This document shows, one piece after another, positions 8,601 to 15,307 of a stretch of DNA of 64,000 nt. Under the pieces are notes generated by a model. That model did not search any database. It was not told the origin of the DNA and saw only the letters and a program-made list of their open reading frames with translations. Origin of the DNA: Flavobacteriales bacterium UBA7666 (lineage in GTDB: Bacteria > Bacteroidota > Bacteroidia > Flavobacteriales_D > Crocinitomicaceae); the NCBI GenBank assembly GCA_002483265.1, contig DLHO01000022.1:62860-126859 (forward strand). The letters run 5' to 3'. A program made the position numbers and the translations under genes. The stretch's first letter is position 1; each line of letters starts with the position of its first letter.

Positions 8601-10051
8601 ATGGCAAACGAAACGGTTTGTGCCATTGGTCCGAACATCTTTCCTTCAATACCAACCAAGGCAAGGATTGGCAAATAAACAATCAGGATAATGATTTCAC
8701 CGAACGCTGCACTGCTTCTGATTTTTGACGAAGCTGTGTAAACTTCTGCATCCATTTCCTCTGCGGAAAGGATTCTACTTATTTTATCGCTTTGAAGTCG
8801 GTGAATGATCGCTTCTACGATAATTACCGCACCATCTACAATTAATCCGAAATCAATTGCCCCCAAACTCATTAAATTCCCGCTCACACCAAACAGGTGC
8901 ATCATGCTAACGGCAAACAACAATGAAAGCGGAATGACCGAAGCCACCACCAAACCTGCCCGCCAGTTCCCCAACAGCAATACGAGAATGAAAATAACAA
9001 TCAATGCTCCTTCAATGAGGTTGGTTTGAACCGTTCCAATGGCTTTGTCTACCAATTTGGTGCGATCCATGAATGCTTCAATTTCAACTCCTTCGGGCAG
9101 AGATTTTTTAATCTGCTCCATTTTGTCTTTCACACGGGAAACGACTTCGGCGCTGTTTTCGCCTTTGAGCATCATCGCCATACCGCTTACTTCTTCACCG
9201 TGTCCGTCTTTGGTAACTGCTCCAAAACGAATACTGCTTCCCATCTGTACTGTTGCCACATCACGAATTAGGATTGGAATGCCGTTTTGGTTTTTTACAA
9301 CGATTTTGCTGATGTCCTCGAGACTCGTAACCATACCCACACCCCGAATGAAATAGGCATACGGTTTTTTGTCGATGTATGCACCACCCGTGTTTTCATT
9401 GTTCTTTTCCAATGCGTCGAATACCTCGCTGATAGTGGTATTCATACTTTTCAGTTTGTCGGGCTGAATGGCAATTTCATATTGCTTCAAACTTCCACCA
9501 AGAGTATTTACTTCTGCAACGCCTGGTGTACCCAATAATTGAGGTCTGATGATCCAATCCTGAATGGTACGAAGGTCGGTAGCATTGTACTTGTCTTCGT
9601 AGCCTTTTTTCGGGAAAACAACGTATTGGTAAATCTCGCCCAAACCTGTACTTACTGGCGCAATTTCGGGACTTCCCAAACCTTTAGGGATGGTGTTTTC
9701 TGCTTCTTTTAAGCGTTCATTGATTTGGGCACGTGCCCAGTAAATGTCTACATCTTCTTCAAAAACAACGGTTACCACACTCAATCCGAAACGACTGATG
9801 GAACGTAACTCTACCACCTTCGGGATTGGTTTTACCGAAATCTCGATTGGATAGGTAATGAATTGTTCCACTTCCTGCGTGGAAAGTGTGGGTGAAGATG
9901 TAATAATTTGCACCTGATTGTTGGTTATATCAGGTAATGCATCGATTGGGAGTCTGCTAAGTGAATAGCTTCCTACCGCAATCAATGCCAAGGTGAATAA
10001 GCCAATGATGAACTTATTCTTGATACTAAATTGAATGACTTTATCTAACAT
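5693..10051 (-). CDS. CusA/CzcA heavy-metal RND pump fused to a TolC-family outer-membrane protein
   Basis: 1452 residues from the ATG at 10051 (a longer TTG-started frame to 10129 adds an unlikely 26-residue leader). Residues 1 to about 1040 are a complete HME-RND permease: MLDKVIQFSIKNKFIIGLF, PIDALPDITNNQVQI, LGAIDFGLIVDGAVIIVEA (TM4 with the proton-relay acidic residue) and AGVGFIALFGVAVLNGIVL. From about 1041 a hydrophobic signal-peptide-like segment (AVTLIIGFTLFAGFAQSQ) leads into a TolC/CusC-type domain of about 410 residues with paired coiled-coil repeats. The joint would act as a 13th membrane crossing so that the outer-membrane part reaches the periplasm, or it could be cleaved to release it. 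Similar fusions are known in Bacteroidota. It couples proton influx to metal export across both membranes. cusB follows by 10 nt. Confidence 0.92.
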   Translation of the reverse strand: MLDKVIQFSIKNKFIIGLFTLALIAVGSYSLSRLPIDALPDITNNQVQIITSSPTLSTQEVEQFITYPIEISVKPIPKVVELRSISRFGLSVVTVVFEEDVDIYWARAQINERLKEAENTIPKGLGSPEIAPVSTGLGEIYQYVVFPKKGYEDKYNATDLRTIQDWIIRPQLLGTPGVAEVNTLGGSLKQYEIAIQPDKLKSMNTTISEVFDALEKNNENTGGAYIDKKPYAYFIRGVGMVTSLEDISKIVVKNQNGIPILIRDVATVQMGSSIRFGAVTKDGHGEEVSGMAMMLKGENSAEVVSRVKDKMEQIKKSLPEGVEIEAFMDRTKLVDKAIGTVQTNLIEGALIVIFILVLLLGNWRAGLVVASVIPLSLLFAVSMMHLFGVSGNLMSLGAIDFGLIVDGAVIIVEAIIHRLQSDKISRILSAEEMDAEVYTASSKIRSSAAFGEIIILIVYLPILALVGIEGKMFGPMAQTVSFAILGAFLLSLTYVPMMASLALKKQTGHKKNISDRIIDALQRVYQPALTKALQAKSLIVSIAIGLLVIAFVLFGKMGGEFIPTLDEGDIATHLIIASGSSLSQEIESTTKAEKILKSKFPEIKMIVTKIGSAEIPTDPMPMEAGDMIILLKDRDEWTSAETKEELMEKMEEALADIPGVTTEFSQPIQMRFNELMTGVRSDVAVKIYGEDLDMLVSKGDEVLNIIKSINGVADAKAERVAGLPQISVRYNKDKLALYGLNVGDLNKVVRIGFAGEKTGVVYEGEKRFDMVLRLAAESRSDISNLKTLFITLPSGSQIPLEQVADIDYEPGPMQISREDGKRRIVVGFNVRGRDVKSVVDEIQQKLDKKLKLPAGYYVTYGGQFENLVEASARLSIAVPVALLLIFVLLYFTFRSMKQSLLIFTAIPFSAIGGVFALWLRDMPFSISAGVGFIALFGVAVLNGIVLIGYFNQLKSEGMNDVVHRIHEGTKVRLRPVILTAAVASLGFLPMALSTSAGAEVQKPLATVVIGGLISATLLTLIVLPILYFYFEKGLSRKIKQGGAKAVTLIIGFTLFAGFAQSQDVPTLTLQSAIEAGLKNNQQVQAGELEVISQSQLKPTAFELPKTELTGMLGQYNTRAFDQNYAISQGFNPFEFGARKDVIDANIKSSELSLDLTKQQMTLNIRQSWNSLLYLMERNQVLKQQDSILLQFVRAAKIRFEAGDVSPLESTTSIVKQQELQQQIKQTEALISMEKSRLKAYMSLQTDFVIAESEFVVLPALSVTDSTALRENPQMELAMQEVQKAIASKRLQKSTMLPDLKVGYFIQSLTGNQDVNGQPVYYNGAPRFQGVTFGVSVPIFVGSSSAKVRSAETAVQVHQKNTEYLHTQLKSQFEQQIEQLLTYQSLVEYYESSALPSAKNITDNVRKSYQNGDISYVEFIQGIQTSLDVQSNYLSAVLNYNQAVINLQYLLNQ

Positions 10052-10144
10052 GATGAATAGTCTAATCGTAAAACAATAGTCGGCAAACAAATTGCACGAC
10101 TGCACAAGACATTCAAAGCCCTGCAACAATTATCTAATAAACGA

Positions 10145-10537
10145 TTAGCTCAATTTTGGCGGTTGCCAAATAGCGGAATGAAATTCGGAAAATATGGATT
10201 GGTAAGGAGGCACAGGTGATTTTTGTACAACTAGCAGATGATCCTGAGAAATCACTTCCAATGTGGCTTTCTTTTCCAAAACAAATGTCAGAGAAACCAA
10301 CACATGATCGTGGTTTGTCGGGCAGTTGTCTTGTTCGTGATGCTCCTTGCTTTTGTGATGACCTTCACTTAAATGCTCACCAACGAAATCTATAAAACTC
10401 AATTGGTGATGTTCTTCGTTGTGATGGTTGTAATGCGAAATGAATTTGGGAATAAAAGAAAAGGCATGAGCTGTTTCTCCGGGAAACATAATCACCAGAA
10501 TCAGAAACAGTATGCTTGTCTTTTTCAAAAGATTCAT
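10145..10537 (-). CDS. Small His-rich exported protein upstream of the Cus operon
   Basis: Start chosen at the ATG at 10537 (MNLLKKTSILFLILVIMFPG), which gives a normal signal peptide; the frame extends 13 codons further upstream to 10576. The mature part of about 100 residues is very His-rich: HYNHHNEEHHQ, GEHLSEGHHKSKEHHEQ and CPTNHDH, with one Cys, and ends SAIWQPPKLS. I do not recognise a named domain. The position directly before the RND pump (about 90 nt, same strand) and the His clusters suggest a periplasmic metal sponge or sensor for the Cus operon (inference). Confidence 0.65.
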   Translation of the reverse strand: MNLLKKTSILFLILVIMFPGETAHAFSFIPKFISHYNHHNEEHHQLSFIDFVGEHLSEGHHKSKEHHEQDNCPTNHDHVLVSLTFVLEKKATLEVISQDHLLVVQKSPVPPYQSIFSEFHSAIWQPPKLS

Positions 10538-10607
10538 TGTTAGCGAAGATAGTGATTTTTTGATTTGATGAGACACTTGTTATAAAGAAGGGATTGAGTA
10601 GGTTTTT

Positions 10608-10655
10608 AATAAAAAGACAACTGCCCACCAATTGGTGGGCAGTTGTCTTTTTATT
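10608..10655. repeat. 48-bp perfect palindrome, terminator-like, related to the 26-kb hairpin array
   Basis: Two 24-base arms are exact reverse complements with no loop; the centre is CACCAATTGGTG, and the ends give A-runs and T-runs on both strands, so it could terminate transcription both ways. The stem core ACTGCCCACC/GGTGGGCAGT is the same as in the six hairpins at 25891-26293, 15 kb away in the same element. It lies between the T9SS BNR-like gene and the His-rich gene, both on the minus strand. Confidence 0.85.
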
Positions 10656-10719
10656 GTTTCGTGACCCCTGATGAGTCGGTTCTAACTTTCCAATAGAAGA
10701 TTTAGAACCGACTTTAGAA

Positions 10720-12144
10720 TCAATTCTTCAATAATTGAATTGTTCTAGTTGTTCCTTCGAATTTCATTTCAAGAAAATATACTCCTTGACTCAAAAGCGA
10801 ATTATCTATTTCAATGACACCATTGGTACGGTTGAAAACACTTGTATGTGCAATCCCAAGTCCATCAAACAATTGTAATTCAACGTTTTCATCAATTGAT
10901 GAAATAGCCCATACTGTATTGGATGGATTCGGATAGACAATTGGATTAAATTTACTTGTTTCATCCAATCCAACTGACTGTTCAACCGTTCCTATCAAGT
11001 ACTTCACATCATTATCATCACTGTACACAACATGAAATTTACCGTTTGAATATTCAAGATCAGGACGTGTTTGACTTCCGCTAAATGTTGCAGTCAGCGT
11101 ATCAATGACAACACCTAGACCGCTTGCACCTGTAACTGAGCTGGTGAAAAAGACTCTTGGAGTTCCGGCATCCGAACCTTGCCAAACCACTCCTAACGTA
11201 TCACCACTCCCTGCAATAATCGGATAGTTTTGCGTTCCCATTCCCATAGGGAATATTTGGAATTGAATTCCATTCTGTTGAGTTGTAAGATTTGTTGTTC
11301 CAACATATACCTTACCGTTACTCATCCATGTTGAAACAAGAGAATCTCCGCTGATTATATTAGACGGTCCGCTTGAAGGACAAGACATAATCATCCAATC
11401 CGTTTCATCGATTTCTGATGAAACCGGATAACTTGCACTACCATCTGTGGAATAAGAAGCCCACATATTGCGAATGTTATTGTCATTGTTCCTGTAAGTC
11501 ACCACATGCTGATTACCGTTTGCAATGATTGTTGCAGGACAGCAATCACAAACAGTTCCAACCGCCCCAAGCGATGGGGTTATTGATGGCATGTAACTGC
11601 TTCCACCATTCATAGATCTTGCAACTGCATATTCGGCGTTACCAAAACCCGAGTCAAGGCGCATAAAAGCAACAACTGGATTCCCACCATTACCTACTGC
11701 AATTGTTGGAAAACGTGGAACATCCGTTCCAATTTGATCCACACGAACAGTGTCTTGAAAAGTCATTCCTCCATCCAGTGATCTAACTGTATATACTTTA
11801 CTTGTTTGACTGAAATCGGTACTGAAGGTTACAAAAACTGTGTCTCCGGAAGATGCAATTTCTGACCCTGCCCAATTAGCTATAAAGGGCATTACACCTG
11901 TAGGACTTATTGTCAATGGCATATTGAAAGATGCTCCATTCCAGCGAGCGGTATAAATTTTATTGTTGTTATCATTCATCCACGAGACGACTGGTACATC
12001 ATTGTTAGTTAAAGTGAGCCTTGGATAAATGTTGTTATACATGCTTCCCATTGCAACAGTAGTGGGAGGATTCCATGTAATAGTCTGGGCAGAAGCCTTA
12101 ATTGATAAAGCCGACAAAGCCAGCACTAAGTAATATTTTTTCAT
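10720..12144 (-). CDS. Secreted BNR/sialidase-like beta-propeller protein with T9SS sorting domain
   Basis: 474 residues: signal peptide (LVLALSALSIKASAQT), a body of about 370 residues with Asp-box/BNR-like repeats (RSLDGGMTF, RSMNGGSSY, YSTDGSASY) expected to form a beta-propeller, then a C-terminal T9SS type A domain (FNPIVYPNPSNT ... GVYFLEMKFEGTTRTIQLLKN). A striking VCDCCP motif (about residues 198-203) could be a metal ligand. Catalytic residues of a true sialidase are not evident, so the enzyme name should not be assumed. It sits in the copper cluster, 51 nt after the DUF305 gene, so a role in extracellular copper binding is a reasonable but unproven inference. Confidence 0.72.
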   Translation of the reverse strand: MKKYYLVLALSALSIKASAQTITWNPPTTVAMGSMYNNIYPRLTLTNNDVPVVSWMNDNNNKIYTARWNGASFNMPLTISPTGVMPFIANWAGSEIASSGDTVFVTFSTDFSQTSKVYTVRSLDGGMTFQDTVRVDQIGTDVPRFPTIAVGNGGNPVVAFMRLDSGFGNAEYAVARSMNGGSSYMPSITPSLGAVGTVCDCCPATIIANGNQHVVTYRNNDNNIRNMWASYSTDGSASYPVSSEIDETDWMIMSCPSSGPSNIISGDSLVSTWMSNGKVYVGTTNLTTQQNGIQFQIFPMGMGTQNYPIIAGSGDTLGVVWQGSDAGTPRVFFTSSVTGASGLGVVIDTLTATFSGSQTRPDLEYSNGKFHVVYSDDNDVKYLIGTVEQSVGLDETSKFNPIVYPNPSNTVWAISSIDENVELQLFDGLGIAHTSVFNRTNGVIEIDNSLLSQGVYFLEMKFEGTTRTIQLLKN

Positions 12145-12195
12145 GGTAGTAATTTTTACTAATGTAAATGAATTGTTTGTATTTGTATTCTGGTC

Positions 12196-12699
12196 TTATT
12201 TATCCAGTTCTTTTAGTTTTCGTTTCATGAAGGCAATTTCTTTTTCCTGGGCTTCAATAATTTCTTTTGCCAGTTCCCGTATTTCGGGATCACTAAGATC
12301 AGTTTGTTTAACCATCAGCACTGCTGCTGCGTGGTGTGGAATCATGGACTTTAGAAATTGTTTATCAGAAACAGCTGTCTGCTTTCGAATCCCAAACCAA
12401 AACGCTGCCAAAGCAACGAATCCAATAACTACAATCGTCGCGTTGACCTTCCGATTGCGGTACATTTTTCCCATAAGAAGCATCTCGATAACAACCATTG
12501 CGGCAGTCATGAGACCCGCCATATAAAATTGATTGATATTCGGAATAGCATTTTCAAAGCGATCCACCATGGCGTACATCAGTATGTACATCGCAAAGAA
12601 AGACAGGATAATCATTAGAATGAACTTTTTATAAGACATCTGATGATGATTTTGGTGTTTGGCGTGTTGATCTTGCTGTTCATGCATTTGCTCTTTCAT
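12196..12699 (-). CDS. DUF305 membrane-anchored copper-locus protein
   Basis: 167 residues. A His-rich N-terminus (MHEQQDQHAKHQNHHQM) precedes three hydrophobic helices (about residues 25-110) and a C-terminal DUF305 segment with MIPHHAAAVLMVKQTDL and IRELAKEIIEAQEKEIAFMKRKL. DUF305 proteins such as cyanobacterial CopM bind copper through Met/His in this four-helix bundle. Here it is tethered to the membrane. It lies 21 nt downstream of the multicopper oxidase gene in the same operon and probably buffers periplasmic copper. Confidence 0.82.
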   Translation of the reverse strand: MKEQMHEQQDQHAKHQNHHQMSYKKFILMIILSFFAMYILMYAMVDRFENAIPNINQFYMAGLMTAAMVVIEMLLMGKMYRNRKVNATIVVIGFVALAAFWFGIRKQTAVSDKQFLKSMIPHHAAAVLMVKQTDLSDPEIRELAKEIIEAQEKEIAFMKRKLKELDK

Positions 12700-12720
12700 A
12701 ATCGTATATTTTAGTATTAA

Positions 12721-14940
12721 TCAATACGTAAACGTAAATCCTCCACCAAACCCCATGTCACTATCATAATGAGCAGATAGAGAAAAAGACTTGTTCAAGA
12801 CATACTTTAAACCAGCCATATATTCAAAATCCGAATTGTACATCAGCCCCAAGCGTAAACGCTTCGTTAGGGGAATATCTTCCCGCATCAATTGCAAACG
12901 TAATTTTCCATCGGTATCAACCCTTGCATCGGCTATGATGAGCATAGGCAAAGTGTATTGCAAACCAAAACATATTACCCCACGTTGGTCTTTTGTATTT
13001 GTCTGCCCAAACAGATTACGTTCTACTTCGCCCATTTCCATTTTACGATACCGCCAGTCAAATCCAACATAAGGGAAGAACCATTGCATTTTTCCGATAT
13101 ATCGACCAAAGTGCGCTTCTGTTTCATAGCCATGCATATCGTTATAACCCAATCTCCATTCTGCCTGCAAGTTCCAACGAGTGTTTTGCAACATCATTTC
13201 ACCGTCATTTCCATTGGTTGCAAAGTCATTTTGAAACATAAAGTGAAATTCACGGTCGTCGGCATATAATTTTCTCAGTGCCTTTTTCGGATCGGGCAAT
13301 TGTGGATTGGGAGGTGAATTCTCGTAGGTAAAAATGCGTCCCATTCCACTCATCATGTGATATAGTATGTGACAATGGAAAAACCAATCTCCACTTTCCG
13401 TAGCTGCAAATTCAATTGTATCGGTTTCCATAGGCATGATGTCCAATACATTCTTCAATGGAGAATACTCACCATTACCGTTAACGATGCGGAAGAAATG
13501 TCCGTGCAGGTGCATCGGGTGGCGCATCATCGAATTATTGTAGAGGATCATCCGCACATTCTCACCTTTCTTTATCAGTATTTTATCCGTTTCGGAAACC
13601 GTTTTGTTGTTAATACTCCAAACATAACGGTTCATATTCCCAGTGAGCTCAAAATTGTATGTGGTTGTGGGGACATTAGGCAAAGTAGTCTTTACAGGCG
13701 AACGGAGCATATTGTAATTCAATGTTACAATTTCTGAAAGCTGATTACTCTTATACTGACTGCCATCGGTCATATTCATGTGCTTCATCTTCTGCTTTTT
13801 CTTTTTCTTCGAGCCAGTAATTTCAGGATACATCACCACATTCATGTCCATTTGTTGAAGGCTCATATTCATGCCCATATCGTCCAGATTCCCATCCATC
13901 TTAATCATGTCGTTCATCATTTGCATACCTTCAAAATACTTCAATGGTTCTAATGGTGAGATCAATTGCTTAACACCCTTTCCGAGCCATAGTGACGTGC
14001 TTCTTATTCTGTCTTCGGAAGTTGCTTGTAGTTCGAAGGAAGTGTTATCCGAAGGAATGGTTATAATCACATCATAGGTTTCTGCCACAGCAATGATAAA
14101 GCGGTCAACTTCCACTGGAACAACATCCATTCCGTCACTTGCTATAACGCTCATTTTACCCCCTGAATAGCGCATCCAAAAATAGGATGACGAACCACCG
14201 TTGATGATTCTTATTCGAACTTTATCACCAGCTTTGAAGAGTGGTGCATTATCATCTAATTTACCATTAGTAAGAAGCTTATCATAGTACACATCGCTCA
14301 CATCCATGGCGAGCATTCGCTTCCATTCGTTTCCAAATTTTGTTTTAAGACTTCCTGCTCCAATTGCATCGGCATAACTTTGAACCGCACCTTTTTGAAG
14401 ATTAGCTTTTTTGATTGCTGACCAGTCATTAGCCATGTGCAATCTCCGGTGCACCTCAAATGGTTTCATGTCTGTCCAATCACTTAAAACAACCGTATAT
14501 TCAAGCATTTTGGGTTCATCTCTTTTGTGAATAATAAACGCCCCATACATACCACCCTGTTCCTGCAAGCCCGTATGTGAGTGATACCAATAGGTTCCGT
14601 TTTGAACGATCGGAAATTTGTACAAATGAGTTGTTCCTGCTTTAATTGGTGCTGTTGTCAGATAGGGTACGCCGTCTTGTTCATTTGGTAAGATGATTCC
14701 GTGCCAATGGATGGAAGTTTCTGTTTTCAACTCATTGTGTACCCATATTTCAGCAGTGTCTCCTTCCGTAAATTGCAATTCAGGCATTGGAATACTTCCG
14801 TTAACGGAGTAAGCATGTCGCTCTTTCCCCGTGAAATTAACAGTGGTATCCCTGACGTATAGATCGTATCGCACCGTTTTTTGGGCAAAAGTTGCCAAGT
14901 GCATCAATACCGCCACTATCATTAACATTCGTTTTTTCAT
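12721..14940 (-). CDS. Multicopper oxidase (CopA-type) with C-terminal CopB-like domain
   Basis: About 739 residues from the ATG at 14940 (three codons into the frame), with a signal peptide ending near ATFAQK. Numbering from the first in-frame Met at 14949, the copper ligands are HWHG (81-84), WYHSH (121-125), HPMHLHGHF (477-485) and HCHILYHMM (525-533), so all four type 1/2/3 sites are present. Between them is a Met-rich loop (about 341-393; MQMMNDMIKMD, MGMNMSLQQMDM) followed by KKKKKQKMKHMNM, typical of CueO/CopA cuprous oxidases. After about residue 560 come segments such as RWNLQAEWRLGYNDMHGYETEAH that match CopB, usually a separate outer-membrane protein. It oxidises Cu(I) to Cu(II) in the periplasm. 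The fused CopB part may tie it to the outer membrane. Confidence 0.9.
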   Translation of the reverse strand: MKKRMLMIVAVLMHLATFAQKTVRYDLYVRDTTVNFTGKERHAYSVNGSIPMPELQFTEGDTAEIWVHNELKTETSIHWHGIILPNEQDGVPYLTTAPIKAGTTHLYKFPIVQNGTYWYHSHTGLQEQGGMYGAFIIHKRDEPKMLEYTVVLSDWTDMKPFEVHRRLHMANDWSAIKKANLQKGAVQSYADAIGAGSLKTKFGNEWKRMLAMDVSDVYYDKLLTNGKLDDNAPLFKAGDKVRIRIINGGSSSYFWMRYSGGKMSVIASDGMDVVPVEVDRFIIAVAETYDVIITIPSDNTSFELQATSEDRIRSTSLWLGKGVKQLISPLEPLKYFEGMQMMNDMIKMDGNLDDMGMNMSLQQMDMNVVMYPEITGSKKKKKQKMKHMNMTDGSQYKSNQLSEIVTLNYNMLRSPVKTTLPNVPTTTYNFELTGNMNRYVWSINNKTVSETDKILIKKGENVRMILYNNSMMRHPMHLHGHFFRIVNGNGEYSPLKNVLDIMPMETDTIEFAATESGDWFFHCHILYHMMSGMGRIFTYENSPPNPQLPDPKKALRKLYADDREFHFMFQNDFATNGNDGEMMLQNTRWNLQAEWRLGYNDMHGYETEAHFGRYIGKMQWFFPYVGFDWRYRKMEMGEVERNLFGQTNTKDQRGVICFGLQYTLPMLIIADARVDTDGKLRLQLMREDIPLTKRLRLGLMYNSDFEYMAGLKYVLNKSFSLSAHYDSDMGFGGGFTFTY

Positions 14941-14997
14941 CACATACAATTTACGTCATTTAACCCTTTATTCCTTTATGAAAGGAGACTTTTAAGA

Positions 14998-15216
14998 CTA
15001 TTTATCGTTGATTCGTTCGATCTGGAAGCCTGCTTGTTTTACTTTTTCTTCCACTTCTTCTGCCGTCAACTTATGTGAATTCACAGTAAGGATTTTAGCA
15101 GGAGTTAGGATGTCTACGTTCCATTCTTCCGGTGTAAGTTGGTCGTTCAGAAACGGTGTCACTTTTACGAGACATCCCGCACATTTGATTGTTGTTTTAA
15201 ATTGAAGTGTTTCCAT
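14998..15216 (-). CDS. Small HMA-domain copper chaperone (CopZ-like)
   Basis: 72 residues, a single ferredoxin-like HMA domain: strand LQFKTTIKCAGC with the metal loop CAGC (12-15 region), a helix (KVTPFLNDQL), a strand WNVDILTPAKILTV, and the closing helix and strand EEVEEKVKQAGFQIERI. The usual Met before CxxC is replaced by IK. There is no signal peptide, so it is cytosolic. It is located between the CopA ATPase gene and the oxidase gene, and most likely ferries Cu(I) to CopA or to the HMA-AraC regulator. Confidence 0.85.
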   Translation of the reverse strand: METLQFKTTIKCAGCLVKVTPFLNDQLTPEEWNVDILTPAKILTVNSHKLTAEEVEEKVKQAGFQIERINDK

Positions 15217-15307
15217 GATATTTTATATTGTTTAATGATTACTAAGGCAAAGTTTGTCCTTTTAATGCGCTTTGTCTTTATAGTATTTACTAAACGATTT
15301 ATGATTT

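Noticed and set aside
10052..10129. N-terminal extension of the RND pump
   Set aside because: It uses a TTG start, gives a Cys-rich non-signal leader, and the ATG at 10051 matches the normal start of CusA proteins (MLDKVIQFSIKN).
10720..12144. Calling the BNR-like protein a functional sialidase
   Set aside because: Asp-boxes alone do not show catalysis; the arginine triad and nucleophile Tyr/Glu could not be identified.
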